Positions 25,479 through 35,800 of a stretch of 64,000 nucleotides of DNA are shown here, piece by piece. A program made the translations under genes and the position numbers. This stretch comes from an uncultured Pseudomonadales bacterium (GTDB lineage Bacteria; Pseudomonadota; Gammaproteobacteria; Pseudomonadales; Pseudohongiellaceae), in NCBI GenBank assembly GCA_938091935.1, contig CALKNV010000001.1, forward strand, positions 1-64,000, given 5' to 3'. Position 1 is the stretch's first letter; each line of letters opens with the position of its first letter. Below the pieces are notes generated by a model that worked only from the letters and a program-made list of their open reading frames with translations, did no database searches and was not told where the DNA came from.

Positions 25479-25932
25479 CAGGACGTGGCTGTGCAGTGGA
25501 AGTAAGCGGTCAATAAGTTATTGATCCGAAAAGAAAATACCCCTAGCAACCACTTTTTCCTGAACAGATTACCCAGGCATCTACAGACAACTCGTGACGA
25601 GTTAATTCTACGCAGGCGCCAAGAAAACCCTAAGCAGTTTTTAATTATTGGACTCCGGGAGGAGTGGAACTGTATTGAATCTAGGCCAGATGAATTTGCG
25701 TACTGTATAAACATACGCGGCGATAAGACATAACGAAAAATACGTCGCTGCAAATTCACATATTTCCGAGTTGTCGCATAACAATCAAAGCTAAGTCAGA
25801 ATCTGACGATAAACTCGAGACGCCGATTCCACTTCCAAGAATCCAGAGCTAATACCCTGACACTAACCTGGCTGGTTTTTTAACTTCTTTTTTTAGTAGC
25901 AAAAATCTTCCCAAAGAATTTATCCATTTGAC

Positions 25933-25949
25933 TAACACTAAAAGTGTTA
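25933..25949. promoter_or_regulatory. palindrome upstream of rho
   Basis: TAACACT-AAA-AGTGTTA is a perfect inverted repeat with 7-bp arms, and a TTGACT hexamer overlaps its left edge. It lies 69 bp upstream of the rho start. It may be an operator; no regulator is recognised. Confidence 0.3.
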
Positions 25950-26018
25950 AGACGTGAGCAGCTTCGGCAGCATCAGTCTGACCGAATCCTATCCATCTAA
26001 TCTGAAAGACTCCCAACT

Positions 26019-27278
26019 ATGAATCTCACCGAATTAAAACAGAAACCCATTGGCGTACTTGTTGATACCGCACACGAAATGGGACTGGAAAACGTCTCCC
26101 GTACCCGTAAGCAGGACATCATCTTCAGCATTCTGAAGAAACACGCGAAAAACGGCGAAGACATCCATGGCGATGGCGTTTTGGAAATCTTGCAGGATGG
26201 ATTTGGATTCCTGCGTTCGGCTGACTCATCCTATCTGGCAGGGCCAGACGACATTTATGTGTCACCAAGCCAGATAAGGCGCTTCAATCTTCGCACCGGT
26301 GATACCGTAGCCGGCAAGATCAGACCGCCAAAAGATGGCGAACGATATTTTGCCCTGCTGAAGATCAGCGAAATTAACTTTAACAAGCCAGACAACTCCA
26401 AGAACAAAATTCTCTTCGAAAACCTCACCCCCCTCTTCCCAACAGAAAGATTAGGACTTCAGGTCGGCAACGGCAGCACTGAAGATCTCAGTGCACGCGT
26501 CATCGATCTGTCTGCTCCGATCGGAAAGGGGCAAAGGGGTTTGATCGTATCACCCCCCAAAGCAGGCAAGACGCTAATCCTGCAGAACATCGCTCAGTCC
26601 ATTACTCGCAATAACCCTGAATGTCGCTTAATCGTATTACTCATTGATGAGCGGCCGGAAGAAGTAACCGAGATGCAACGATCGGTGCGTGGCGAAGTTG
26701 TAGCCAGTACTTTTGATGAACCCCCATCGCGTCACGTTCAGGTAGCCGAGATGGTTATCGAGAAGGCAAAGCGCCTGGTGGAACACAAAGAAGACGTGGT
26801 GATTCTGCTCGACTCAATCACTCGTCTCGCCCGAGCCTATAACACGATCGTGCCATCATCCGGCAAGGTGCTCACCGGTGGTGTGGATGCGCATGCCCTG
26901 GAGCGGCCCAAGCGCTTCTTCGGCGCCGCTCGTAATCTGGAAGAAGGCGGCAGTCTGACCATCATTGCGACCGCGCTGATTGAAACCGGTTCGAAGATGG
27001 ACGAAGTTATTTATGAAGAATTCAAAGGCACCGGTAACATGGAACTCCATCTTGACCGCAAGATCGCTGAGAAACGTGTCTACCCAGCCATTAACGTACG
27101 TCGTTCCGGTACCCGACGAGAAGAGCTTCTCACCTCCGAAGAAGAGTTGCAGCGCATGTGGATCCTGCGCAAGCTGTTAAGCTCCATGGAAGATGTGCAG
27201 GCCACGGAATTTATCCTCGACAAGCTCAAGGACACCAAGACCAACGACGAATTCTTCAACGCGATGAAGCGCAAGTAA
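26019..27278 (+). CDS. rho: transcription termination factor Rho
   Basis: 419 residues, the same length as E. coli Rho. N-terminal helical domain, cold-shock-like RNA-binding domain ([30 protein letters not shown]), Walker A SPPKAGKT (residues 178-185), [15 protein letters not shown], Walker [16 protein letters not shown]-loop [11 protein letters not shown] and the R-loop region [11 protein letters not shown]. Hexameric RNA-DNA helicase that ends transcription at rut sites. Long leader upstream; ubiD follows after 33 bp. Confidence 0.98.
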   Translation: MNLTELKQKPIGVLVDTAHEMGLENVSRTRKQDIIFSILKKHAKNGEDIHGDGVLEILQDGFGFLRSADSSYLAGPDDIYVSPSQIRRFNLRTGDTVAGKIRPPKDGERYFALLKISEINFNKPDNSKNKILFENLTPLFPTERLGLQVGNGSTEDLSARVIDLSAPIGKGQRGLIVSPPKAGKTLILQNIAQSITRNNPECRLIVLLIDERPEEVTEMQRSVRGEVVASTFDEPPSRHVQVAEMVIEKAKRLVEHKEDVVILLDSITRLARAYNTIVPSSGKVLTGGVDAHALERPKRFFGAARNLEEGGSLTIIATALIETGSKMDEVIYEEFKGTGNMELHLDRKIAEKRVYPAINVRRSGTRREELLTSEEELQRMWILRKLLSSMEDVQATEFILDKLKDTKTNDEFFNAMKRK

Positions 27279-27311
27279 TACGCTGCGCTAACTACTTATC
27301 CGGGTAGCCTG

Positions 27312-28781
27312 ATGTCATTTAAAGATTTGCGAGAGTTCATTGACCTGCTGGAGCAGGCAGGTGAACTCAAGCGGATCAAAGCCGAAGTTGATCCCTTTCT
27401 GGAGATTACCGAGATCTCTGACCGCACCTTGCGAGCGGGTGGCCCTGCCTTGCTTTTCGAAAACCCTAAAGGCTCCTCTGTACCGCTGCTGGCAAATCTG
27501 TTTGGTAATACCAGGCGGGTAGCAATGGCCATGGGGCAGGAAGACCTGGAGGGTTTAAGAGACGTCGGTCGCTTACTGGCATTTCTCAAAGAACCTTCTC
27601 CACCTAAAGGTTGGCGCGATCTGTGGCAGAGCCTGCCCAGTTATAAGAACGTGCTGAACATGCCACCTGCGGTGCGTAAGTCCGCACCATGCCAGGAAGT
27701 GGTGGTTGATGAAAAAGATGTAGACCTTGGTTTTCTTCCCGTGCAAACCTGCTGGCCCGGCGATGTCGGCCCATTGGTCACCTGGCCGCTGGTTATAACC
27801 CGTGGGCCGGAGAAAGAACGGCAAAACCTGGGTATATATCGAATGCAGGTCATTGGCCGCAACAAGCTCATCATGCGCTGGCTATCCCATCGAGGCGGCG
27901 CGCTGGATTTCCGTGAGTGGCAGCAGAAACACCCTGGACAGGGGTTTCCCGTATCGATTGCCATTGGCGCGGATCCCGCCACAATCCTTGCCACCGTCAC
28001 CCCGGTGCCAGATACTCTGTCGGAATACGCTTTTGCCGGACTGCTCAGGAATAGTAAAACTGAGGTAGTTAAATCTCTGACTAACGATCTGCAAATTCCC
28101 GCCAGCGCCGAAATAGTGCTCGAAGGCGTGATTGAGCCAAACGAAATGGCAGATGAAGGTCCCTACGGGGATCACACCGGTTACTACAACGAGGTGGAAC
28201 GCTTCCCCGTGTTTACGGTGAAGAAAATGACCCACCGCAAGGATCCGATTTATCACAGCACTTATACCGGACGCCCACCTGACGAGCCCGCGATGCTGGG
28301 TGTGGCGCTAAATGAAGTGTTTGTCCCTCTGCTGCAAAAGCAGTTTCCGGAAATTACAGATTTTTACTTACCCCCGGAAGGTTGCTCTTATCGGATGGCG
28401 ATAGTCAGCATGAAGAAGCAATACCCTGGTCACGCCAAGCGCGTAATGATGGGCGTGTGGTCGTTCCTGCGACAATTCATGTATACCAAGTTCGTCGTTG
28501 TGGTAGACGATGACGTCAACGTGCGTCAATGGGAAGATGTCATTTGGGCAATCACGACTCGCATGGATCCGGTTAGAGACACCGTCATGATTGAGAATAC
28601 GCCCATCGACTACCTCGATTTTGCCTCACCAGTGGCTGGACTCGGTTCTAAAATGGGAATGGACGCGACCAACAAGATGGAAGGTGAAACCAATCGCGAG
28701 TGGGGTTCCACCATTACCATGACGGATGCAGTGAAGGATCGTATCGATGCCATGTGGAAAGACCTGGGCATAGACGACTGA
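27312..28781 (+). CDS. ubiD: 4-hydroxy-3-polyprenylbenzoate decarboxylase UbiD
   Basis: 489 residues. Prenylated-FMN-dependent decarboxylase of ubiquinone synthesis. Matches E. coli UbiD throughout: [38 protein letters not shown] (cofactor binding), the catalytic E-x-x-R…E region ([22 protein letters not shown]) and [21 protein letters not shown]. It needs the prenyltransferase UbiX for its cofactor; ubiX is not in the window. Likely co-transcribed with rho. Confidence 0.96.
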   Translation: MSFKDLREFIDLLEQAGELKRIKAEVDPFLEITEISDRTLRAGGPALLFENPKGSSVPLLANLFGNTRRVAMAMGQEDLEGLRDVGRLLAFLKEPSPPKGWRDLWQSLPSYKNVLNMPPAVRKSAPCQEVVVDEKDVDLGFLPVQTCWPGDVGPLVTWPLVITRGPEKERQNLGIYRMQVIGRNKLIMRWLSHRGGALDFREWQQKHPGQGFPVSIAIGADPATILATVTPVPDTLSEYAFAGLLRNSKTEVVKSLTNDLQIPASAEIVLEGVIEPNEMADEGPYGDHTGYYNEVERFPVFTVKKMTHRKDPIYHSTYTGRPPDEPAMLGVALNEVFVPLLQKQFPEITDFYLPPEGCSYRMAIVSMKKQYPGHAKRVMMGVWSFLRQFMYTKFVVVVDDDVNVRQWEDVIWAITTRMDPVRDTVMIENTPIDYLDFASPVAGLGSKMGMDATNKMEGETNREWGSTITMTDAVKDRIDAMWKDLGIDD

Positions 28782-28816
28782 CCCAGGCTGAGTGGCTCTG
28801 ATTTAGTAGACCAGGT

Positions 28817-30067
28817 TTAGTGCGTGATCTTATCTGGCTCAGGCATGGGCAGATTGGATAACTGAGTACCAACCAGCTCATCGTAATTCTTCAGATAACT
28901 CTCGCCCGCTTCTGTTTCGCCCAGATGTTTCAGCAGACGCCCCAGTTCGCCATAAGCTTCGGCCGATGGCGATATCTTCAGACTAGTTTCGTAGTATTCT
29001 CGCGCCTTGCCCCAGAGCTGATTGCGCATTGATATGCGACCCAGGCTCAATAGTAGATCCGCATCAGCTGGCCGGGATCTTAGCCAATTCTCAGCTACCA
29101 GCAGTTGCCTGGCGCTGTCGCCAATCTCTTGCGCACCATAGCGCTGCACCAGTTCAACATTCCATGTCTTACTCAAAGCATATTCAATTGCCTTCGCGGC
29201 TTCCTCTTGATCACCCAGTTTTAACAAGAGATCCACATAGTGTTTGACGACCTTGGCGTCTTCCTTATAGGGCTGCGGCGCCTTCTTCCAGGTCTTGCGT
29301 AATTTGCCCAGGCCTTCTTCACCCTCGGCAGTCGTCGCCGCCTGGAGCCTGTAAAGGTTTTCCATAAAAACGCGCTTATGTATCTGCCGCGCCTCTGCCT
29401 TATCAACAATCTTGTTCTTTTCCAAAGCCGGAAGCAGCTCTTCTAATTGCGACCAATCCTCTAACTTGACGTAAACATCCTTGAGCAAGGTCATCAGTTT
29501 AGGGTCGTTCAGAGAATTCTTCTTGGTCTGTTCAAGTACTGCTAAGCACTGCTCCAGCTGACCAGATTTATACAATAGCTGTGCGCGTAATGAGCTGATT
29601 GTTGACCTTGCAGTTGGAAATTTCGTTTCCGCAGTATCCAGAAACTGCATTCCGCTTTCTTTGTCTCCAAGCTCGTAAGCAGCAAATGCCGCTGCCAAAT
29701 AATTGACAACAGTGGCATCTTTCTCGTCCATGCCCTTTTTCAAGAGATTGAGGCTGGACTGCCAGCTGCCGCGCGTGAAATACAGCAGGCCTTCGATACT
29801 GCTGCTTCGGGTTCGGCGCCGGTGCGAAATCTGTTTACTTGCAGCCAGTAGCCGCATTGGATTAACCCAGTCCAGAAGCAGCAACAGGAGACGCGCCAGC
29901 AGGTAAAGCACTATCACCGCCACCAGCAAGGCGAACAGGCTGGTCTCAAAGGTGTAGCTGCCGAAGGCTATTAGCATATAGCCGGGATCGCCGGGAAAGC
30001 CCAGATAGAGTGTGACCCACAGCGCGAGAACAATAGCCAGCAGGCTGAAAACGAAGAGCCGAATCAT
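28817..30067 (-). CDS. hemY: HemY-type TPR membrane protein of the hem operon
   Basis: 416 residues. Two N-terminal membrane helices (LFVFSLLAIVLALWVTLYLG, LFALLVAVIVLYLLARLLLLL), then the HemY_N region, then tetratricopeptide-like helices to the end (NYLAAAFAAYELGD, LLLSLGRISMRNQLWGKAREYYETSLKI). Not protoporphyrinogen oxidase despite the shared name; the gammaproteobacterial protein has an unclear role in late heme synthesis. Last gene of hemC-hemD-hemX-hemY, with a 2-bp gap to hemX. Confidence 0.92.
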   Translation of the reverse strand: MIRLFVFSLLAIVLALWVTLYLGFPGDPGYMLIAFGSYTFETSLFALLVAVIVLYLLARLLLLLLDWVNPMRLLAASKQISHRRRTRSSSIEGLLYFTRGSWQSSLNLLKKGMDEKDATVVNYLAAAFAAYELGDKESGMQFLDTAETKFPTARSTISSLRAQLLYKSGQLEQCLAVLEQTKKNSLNDPKLMTLLKDVYVKLEDWSQLEELLPALEKNKIVDKAEARQIHKRVFMENLYRLQAATTAEGEEGLGKLRKTWKKAPQPYKEDAKVVKHYVDLLLKLGDQEEAAKAIEYALSKTWNVELVQRYGAQEIGDSARQLLVAENWLRSRPADADLLLSLGRISMRNQLWGKAREYYETSLKISPSAEAYGELGRLLKHLGETEAGESYLKNYDELVGTQLSNLPMPEPDKITH

Positions 30068-30069
30068 CT

Positions 30070-31188
30070 CTAGCGCACCGTGGCCGCGAGCTGCTCCAGG
30101 GCGCTCAGGGAGGCAGAAAGGCCAGGCAAGCTCGGATTCACATCCAGACTCCGCAGGTCGGTCAACTCAGCTAGAACCGATTGTCCGGAAGCTGACTCCA
30201 ACAGTGTGTATCTACGCAGCCATTCAATGCCATTATCAATGTGGCGCTGATAGAGCCCGTTGTCTCTGCCAAGCACGGCAAGCTGCGCTTGCTCCAACAT
30301 GAGCCTGAAACTCTGCTTGATCACAGCCTCCTGCCCTGGCACCAGCATCGCGTCGGGAGTGTCTTCCCATTTACGCCAGACAAAGACCGATCCAAGAAAC
30401 TCCAGACTCGAATCCAGCATACCGTCAGCATCACTTCCTATGGTAATCGGTTCGGATTGCTCACCGCGACGATTCATATAGTTCTCGCGCTGGGAGCTTA
30501 GCAGGTCAAGCTCATCGATTCGGCCTACTAGGTTTTGCAGGCGAAACACCACGGCCTGTCGATCGAAAGTAGGGGTATTGCGCAGGGCTTCAATATCTCG
30601 CGCCAGTTGCTGGCGCACACCTAGACTGTTGTTGCTGTTTGATTCCACCAGGGCGGTGTCTGCCTGCTGCATAAGCGCGAGGGCTGTAGGCATATCACCT
30701 TCCAGCTGAAGCTTTTGTGCTGCCAGCCGCGCCAGATAATTCGCCTCCAGAATTTTCCATAGGGAATCCTGTGGCGAAGCAGTCTGCAGGCGCTGCAGAG
30801 ACAGCTCTGCGAGCTGAGAATTTAAATCCTCGAGCTCAGTGCCAAACCTGGTTTCCAGCGTTCGTAACGCAGGCTCGAGGCTATCACCCGGCGCCGGCAG
30901 GTTGGCAACCGTATCCCGTAATGCCTGCAGCTCTGCCTGCTGTGATTGGATGGTAGCCTGCAGCGCTGCAACGCGTGGATCCTCTGTAGTCATGCTGGAA
31001 AATTGCGCCTGCATCTGGAACTGGGTATAGCCAAGAAATCCAACCGCGCCAATGAGAGGGAGTAACAACGCCAGCACAATCAGAAAACGGCGTCGCGCGT
31101 TCTGCAGCTTACGGGTATTACTGGTACCGGCGTTCGTGCTCTTTGATATTTGGTCCAGTATTTTTGGAGTTTCAGTCTGTTCTGTCAC
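30070..31188 (-). CDS. hemX: HemX, putative uroporphyrinogen-III C-methyltransferase-like membrane protein
   Basis: 372 residues, GTG start. One N-terminal membrane helix (RRRFLIVLALLLPLIGAVGFLGYTQF) followed by a coiled coil (about residues 65-130) and a helical domain (QLARDIEALRNTPTFDRQAVVFRLQNLVGRIDEL). Annotated as uroporphyrinogen methyltransferase in many genomes, but it lacks the SAM-binding methylase domain and is better regarded as an operon-linked membrane protein, possibly a scaffold. Between hemD and hemY, as in E. coli and Pseudomonas. Confidence 0.9.
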   Translation of the reverse strand: MTEQTETPKILDQISKSTNAGTSNTRKLQNARRRFLIVLALLLPLIGAVGFLGYTQFQMQAQFSSMTTEDPRVAALQATIQSQQAELQALRDTVANLPAPGDSLEPALRTLETRFGTELEDLNSQLAELSLQRLQTASPQDSLWKILEANYLARLAAQKLQLEGDMPTALALMQQADTALVESNSNNSLGVRQQLARDIEALRNTPTFDRQAVVFRLQNLVGRIDELDLLSSQRENYMNRRGEQSEPITIGSDADGMLDSSLEFLGSVFVWRKWEDTPDAMLVPGQEAVIKQSFRLMLEQAQLAVLGRDNGLYQRHIDNGIEWLRRYTLLESASGQSVLAELTDLRSLDVNPSLPGLSASLSALEQLAATVR

Positions 31189-31234
31189 CGATGTTTCCGT
31201 TGCACGCTATTGCTACCTTTCAACTATTAGCTAG

Positions 31235-32035
31235 TTAGTCGGCATTTGAGTGAATTCTCTCAAGCGCCTTGATCATGGAGGCGTCATCCGCCCCGTGCGC
31301 ACTAACAACTTGCTTGAATCCTGATTGCTCGGCTTGTTTGGCAACCCTCATTGACGGTACCACGATTGGTATTGTCAGAATACTTTTGCAAGCAGCACCC
31401 AGCAAGCCCGCCAATGTTTGCAGCGACTCACCACTATGGACAGTGATCGCGTCAATTTTGTCCGGTGTTACGAATGCTTCAACGTCTACTGCGTCATGCT
31501 GCACTTGCTCACGTCTATACACTTCGATGTAGTCCACACGTGCACCGCGCTCTCGCAACGTGTCAGCCAGCAGCTCTCGCCCGCCCTGGCCGCGGAAAAT
31601 CGCAATGCGCTTATCGGCAAGCTGTTGTAGTTCCGGAATCGCCAGAACCGCTTCACTGTCACTCCCGGCCTCAGGACAAATTACTTCACAGGCGAGCAAG
31701 TCAGCCACCAGTGTAGCAGTGCTCTTTCCGATTGCGATGATAGATTGCTGCACGGGAAGTTGGGGCCAGAGGTCTGCGATCAGGTCGGCACCAAGACTTG
31801 CAGCATTCAGACTGACGAAAACCAATACATCATAGTTATCCAGGTCCTGCACATGCTGACGCGCAGCCTGCAGATCTGAACCGGTGAGCGGCACAATCCT
31901 GAGCAAAGGCAGGCTCAACCACTCTCCGCCATGACGCTCAATTGCAGTTCGCAAAGAGGACTGCTGGGCTTCTGGTCTGGTAATAAGTGTTACCTGGCCC
32001 TTAAGAATTTCATTGTGAACAGAGAAGTTTGTCAT
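31235..32035 (-). CDS. hemD: uroporphyrinogen-III synthase
   Basis: 266 residues from ATG 32035; the ORF-track start at 32092 lies inside hemC and adds an unconserved head, and no clear ribosome site is visible, so coupling to hemC is likely. Two Rossmann-like lobes: GQVTLITRPEAQQSSLRTAI…WLSLPLLRI, DVLVFVSLNAASLGADLI, IAIGKSTATLV, IFRGQGGRELLADTLRERGARVDYIEVYRR, ITVHSGESLQTL. It closes hydroxymethylbilane with inversion of ring D. Sequence conservation in this family is low, but context settles it. Confidence 0.93.
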   Translation of the reverse strand: MTNFSVHNEILKGQVTLITRPEAQQSSLRTAIERHGGEWLSLPLLRIVPLTGSDLQAARQHVQDLDNYDVLVFVSLNAASLGADLIADLWPQLPVQQSIIAIGKSTATLVADLLACEVICPEAGSDSEAVLAIPELQQLADKRIAIFRGQGGRELLADTLRERGARVDYIEVYRREQVQHDAVDVEAFVTPDKIDAITVHSGESLQTLAGLLGAACKSILTIPIVVPSMRVAKQAEQSGFKQVVSAHGADDASMIKALERIHSNAD

Positions 32036-32054
32036 TGAGCAAAGACATGAATAA

Positions 32055-32987
32055 TCACGCCAGTTTGATTGCGTCCAGGATAGTCTTGGCACCCTGCTTT
32101 AGTAAGTCTTCTGCTACCTCAATGCCAAGACGCTCGGCATCATGCTGTGAGCCATTGCGTTCACTTCGATAAATTACTGAGCCATCTACTGCACCCACCA
32201 GAGCGCGCAGATTAAGACTATCGCCTTCCAGTTCCGCAAAGCTGGCGATTGGCACCTGGCAACCACCTTCAAGCCGTGCATTGACCGCACGCTCTGCGGT
32301 TACCCTGGCCGCAGTCTGAGGGTGATGTAAGCAGTCCAGCAGTTTTAGCGTTTCCAGATCATCGTTACGACACTCAATGCCCACCGCTCCCTGGCCACCC
32401 GCCGGCAAACTAAGTTCGTAAGAAAGCCGTTCTCGAATACGTTCCGCCAAGTCAAGCCTGATTAGTCCTGCCGCTGCCAGGATAATGCCGTCGTACCCCC
32501 CGCTGTCCAACTTGCCCAGGCGAGTCCCGACATTGCCACGCAGATCCAGTATTTCAAGATCGGGTCGCAGCTCCTTTAGCTGGCATTGGCGTCGAAAGCT
32601 GGAAGTGCCAACCTTAGCCCCTTCCGGCAGCTCCTTCAGTGAGCGATAGTCATTCGATACGAAGGCATCGGCGGGGTCTTCGCGCTCACAGATAACTGCA
32701 AGTCCTAGACCTTCTGGAAACTCCATTGGCACATCTTTCATGGAATGCACGGCAATGTCCGCCCGGCCATCCAGCATGGCTTTCTCAAGTTCCTTGACGA
32801 ACAGACCTTTACCCCCGACTTTAGCTAGCGGTGAGTCTAGAATCTGGTCACCCCGAGTAGTCATCGGCACCAGTTCCACGGACAGCGCTGGATGATGCTG
32901 GTTCAGCGCATCCTTCACAAAATTCGCCTGCCACAGCGCCAGCGGGCTTTCCCTAGTGGCGATACGCAGAGATGGCTGCTTGTTCAT
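32055..32987 (-). CDS. hemC: hydroxymethylbilane synthase (porphobilinogen deaminase)
   Basis: 310 residues. [70 protein letters not shown], and LEGGCQVPI, whose Cys carries the dipyrromethane cofactor. It joins four porphobilinogen units. First gene of hemCDXY; divergent from argH with 158 bp between starts, as in pseudomonads, though without the algZR genes found near there in P. aeruginosa. Confidence 0.97.
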   Translation of the reverse strand: MNKQPSLRIATRESPLALWQANFVKDALNQHHPALSVELVPMTTRGDQILDSPLAKVGGKGLFVKELEKAMLDGRADIAVHSMKDVPMEFPEGLGLAVICEREDPADAFVSNDYRSLKELPEGAKVGTSSFRRQCQLKELRPDLEILDLRGNVGTRLGKLDSGGYDGIILAAAGLIRLDLAERIRERLSYELSLPAGGQGAVGIECRNDDLETLKLLDCLHHPQTAARVTAERAVNARLEGGCQVPIASFAELEGDSLNLRALVGAVDGSVIYRSERNGSQHDAERLGIEVAEDLLKQGAKTILDAIKLA

Positions 32988-33145
32988 AGAAAATTCCGCT
33001 CAGTGTGAGAACACGAATTCTAATGGAATTAGGGTGATTTGTCTGAGGGAATTACCCTGAGTTAAATAGAAGGCAAAAGACGCTTATTCCACGTTCTTCA
33101 TCCTGCTATTATCAGGGCCCTCAATTTCAAACCACAAGCAAGAAC

Positions 33146-34546
33146 ATGAGCCAGGACGAAAACGACAACAGCAAACTCTGGGGCGGCAGGTTTAGCGAAT
33201 CCACGGATGCATTCGTGGAGCGATTCACTGCTTCGGTTAATTTCGACAAACGTCTGTATCGCTATGACATTGAGGGCTCCATCGCTCATGCACGGATGCT
33301 GGCGAAAGTTGGCGTGCTCTCGGATGCTGAATACGCGCAGATCAGCTCGGGCCTTGAGGCAATCCAGTCGGACATCGAGAGCGACAAGTTCAAGTGGGAT
33401 GTTGGTCTTGAAGACGTGCACATGAACATCGAAGCGGCGCTGACTCAGCGTATCGGAGATGTTGGCAAGAAACTGCACACTGGCCGCTCTCGCAATGATC
33501 AAGTAGCCACCGATATTCGGTTATATGTACGCGCAGAAATAGACAAAGTTACTGCGCAGATTGATGAGCTTCAAGCAGCGCTGCTTGATGTCGCCGAACG
33601 CGAGGCCGAAACTATTTTGCCCGGCTTTACTCATTTACAGACAGCACAGCCAGTCAGTTTTGGTCACCATATGCTGGCATGGTTTGAAATGCTGGACCGT
33701 GACTACCAGCGCCTGCTAGATTGCCGTAAAAGAGTAAACCTGTCACCTTTAGGCGCCGCCGCTCTTGCCGGAACAACTTTCCCCATCGACAGAAATTATA
33801 CTGCCGAGCTACTAGGCTTTGACGCGCCGACCGCCAACTCACTGGATTCAGTTAGCGACCGCGACTTTGCCATCGAATTGGCGGCCGCAGCCAGCTTGAT
33901 CATGACCCATCTTTCCCGGTTCTCAGAAGAGCTGGTTCTGTGGACCTCGGCGCAATTCGATTTCATAGAATTACCCGACCGCTTCTGCACCGGCTCGTCC
34001 ATCATGCCGCAGAAGAAGAACCCGGATGTACCTGAGTTGATTCGCGGTAAATCCGGTCGCGTCACGGGGCACCTGGTTTCTCTACTTACCCTGATGAAGT
34101 CGCAACCACTGGCCTACAACAAGGACAATCAGGAAGACAAGGAGCCGCTATTTGATTTGCTGGATACGCTCAAGGATTGTCTATACGCCTATAGCAATAT
34201 GATGCCGGCACTGGTTTGTAAGCGAGAAAACATGCGAAGCGCGACTTTAAAGGGTTTTGCCACCGCTACTGATCTCGCCGACTACCTGGTTAAGAAAGGT
34301 GTGGCGTTCCGTGATGCCCATGAAGTCGTTGGCAGTGCGGTGGCGGCAGCAATTGCCGCAAACAAAGACCTGGCAGAGCTGTCGTTATCTGAACTGCAGG
34401 ATTTTCACGACGATATCGCAGAAGATGTTTTTGGCGTGCTGACTCTCGAAGGTTCACTCAATGCTCGCGATCACCTCGGCGGAACAGCGCCGAGACAGGT
34501 TCGAACAGCTATAGCCCAGGCACGAGAAAAACTGCAGCGCCGTTAG
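33146..34546 (+). CDS. argH: argininosuccinate lyase
   Basis: 466 residues. Fumarase/aspartase superfamily: [20 protein letters not shown] start, [45 protein letters not shown], and the signature loop [23 protein letters not shown] with the catalytic Ser. Last step of arginine synthesis, cleaving argininosuccinate to arginine and fumarate. argE and the start of argA are at the far end of the same window. Confidence 0.97.
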   Translation: MSQDENDNSKLWGGRFSESTDAFVERFTASVNFDKRLYRYDIEGSIAHARMLAKVGVLSDAEYAQISSGLEAIQSDIESDKFKWDVGLEDVHMNIEAALTQRIGDVGKKLHTGRSRNDQVATDIRLYVRAEIDKVTAQIDELQAALLDVAEREAETILPGFTHLQTAQPVSFGHHMLAWFEMLDRDYQRLLDCRKRVNLSPLGAAALAGTTFPIDRNYTAELLGFDAPTANSLDSVSDRDFAIELAAAASLIMTHLSRFSEELVLWTSAQFDFIELPDRFCTGSSIMPQKKNPDVPELIRGKSGRVTGHLVSLLTLMKSQPLAYNKDNQEDKEPLFDLLDTLKDCLYAYSNMMPALVCKRENMRSATLKGFATATDLADYLVKKGVAFRDAHEVVGSAVAAAIAANKDLAELSLSELQDFHDDIAEDVFGVLTLEGSLNARDHLGGTAPRQVRTAIAQAREKLQRR

Positions 34547-34565
34547 TGACCCCAGGTTTTCGATT

Positions 34566-35648
34566 CTAGGGTGCGGGTGGCGCCTGCAATTCTATATCGT
34601 ACTCCAGAGTTCGATTGTCGCGCCGGGTCGTTACCGTAACGGTCTCACCCGCCCTGCGGTTTTCAAGAAATGCGGCAAGATCGTTCTCACTGCGAATCTC
34701 TTGTCCCTCAATACCGACAATCACATCGCCAATACGAATACGCCCCTTGTTTGCCCTGCTTAGACCGCGCATACCAAGGCGTTCCGGATCACCACCGGCA
34801 ACCGTATCCAGCACGATTACACCTTCCAGATTCCACAGCTGGCGATAGTAGTCCGGCTGCGGCAGTAAATTAATTCCCAGGATCGGCGTTTGTACGCGTC
34901 CATATTGGATGAGCTCGGGAATGATGCGTTTGACAGTGTTGGCTGGAATAGCAAACCCAATACCGGAGCTGCCGCCGCTTGGACTATATATTGCCGTGTT
35001 TACGCCCACTAACTGGCCCAGGCTATTAATTAGAGGCCCGCCTGAGTTGCCCGGATTTATCGCAGCGTCAGTCTGTATGACATCGCGAATCTTGCGACGC
35101 GTCACCGAATCGATCTCACGACCCAGGGCACTCACTACCCCGACCGTCATAGTGGTATCAAGGCCGAAAGGGTTACCGATGGCCACCACCTTGCGACCCA
35201 CTTCCAGCAGGGAAGAGTCACCGGGCACAATAGGGACGAGATCAACATCCTCCACGTCAATCTTCAAGACCGCCAGATCGTGGTTAGGGGCGACCCCAAC
35301 TGGAATAGCATCGTAGGTCATGCCATCTTGCAGAGTAACCAGCACTCGATCGGCCTGCTGCACGACGTGGAAATTCGTGACGATGTGGCCCTCTTCATCC
35401 CAGACAAAACCAGTGCCACTGCCCTGGGGCACATCCTGGGGATTCAAAGAATAGAATGAGCGGACACGGCGTGCATTGGTGATATTTACCACAGACGGAC
35501 TGGTGCGCTTGAACACCTCGATATTATTGGCCTCATCATCGGTACTGAACTGCGCATAATCCTGTGCTTGTGTATTCCCTGTGACAGGTGCTGCGAACGG
35601 CAGCAGCAAAGCAGCCAGTAACACTGATGCGGATTGCAGGGTTTTCAC
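34566..35648 (-). CDS. HtrA/DegS-type periplasmic serine protease (S1C) with one PDZ domain
   Basis: 360 residues, GTG start with GAGGA seven bases upstream. The N-terminus is a signal peptide (SVLLAALLLPFAAPVTG). Trypsin-like domain with all three catalytic residues: His in VTNFHVV, Asp in NHDLAVLKI and Ser in GNSGGPLIN. One PDZ domain follows (about residues 250-355; GRIRIGDVIVGIEGQEIRSENDLAAFLE). One PDZ recalls DegS, but the loop VRSFYSLNPQDVPQGSGTGF and cleavable-looking signal resemble the stand-alone 'trypsin-like peptidase' group, so I give no symbol. Likely in envelope protein quality control. Confidence 0.9.
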   Translation of the reverse strand: MKTLQSASVLLAALLLPFAAPVTGNTQAQDYAQFSTDDEANNIEVFKRTSPSVVNITNARRVRSFYSLNPQDVPQGSGTGFVWDEEGHIVTNFHVVQQADRVLVTLQDGMTYDAIPVGVAPNHDLAVLKIDVEDVDLVPIVPGDSSLLEVGRKVVAIGNPFGLDTTMTVGVVSALGREIDSVTRRKIRDVIQTDAAINPGNSGGPLINSLGQLVGVNTAIYSPSGGSSGIGFAIPANTVKRIIPELIQYGRVQTPILGINLLPQPDYYRQLWNLEGVIVLDTVAGGDPERLGMRGLSRANKGRIRIGDVIVGIEGQEIRSENDLAAFLENRRAGETVTVTTRRDNRTLEYDIELQAPPAP

Positions 35649-35800
35649 GAGTTGATTCCTCTAAAAAACTGGATGAATGATTACTAAATAAGTCTTTCTA
35701 CGGCAGATTCAAGGCATTTTTCAAATAGTGACTACCAGCTCCCAGCACTGTCCCCATGCGGTGTCGTCCGTATCTTCGCTCATCTTACCCAACTCTCAGG

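Larger units (their letters stand above)
25438..26018 (+). other. trxA-rho intergenic region / rho leader
   Basis: 581 bp without a recognisable gene. It holds the trxA stem-loop, a 6-bp-arm inverted repeat (AACTCG…CGAGTT, 25589-25603), and a 7-bp-arm palindrome 70 bp before rho. Small ORFs of up to 97 codons on both strands (25521-25733 plus, 25466-25759 minus) have no recognisable features. Long leaders before rho are known in E. coli, where rho is autoregulated; that is the likeliest role for the downstream part. Confidence 0.5.

Noticed and set aside
25690-25720. LexA-like SOS box (CTGT…) in the trxA-rho gap
   Set aside because: Only the CTGT half-site is present; the ACAG half is missing at the correct spacing.
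25466-25759. Small ORFs in the trxA-rho gap considered as a rho leader peptide
   Set aside because: No conserved leader-peptide sequence or ribosome site; kept only as part of the intergenic description.
28817-30067. Protoporphyrinogen oxidase, from the name hemY
   Set aside because: No FAD-binding motif; membrane anchor plus TPR helices identify the gammaproteobacterial HemY protein.
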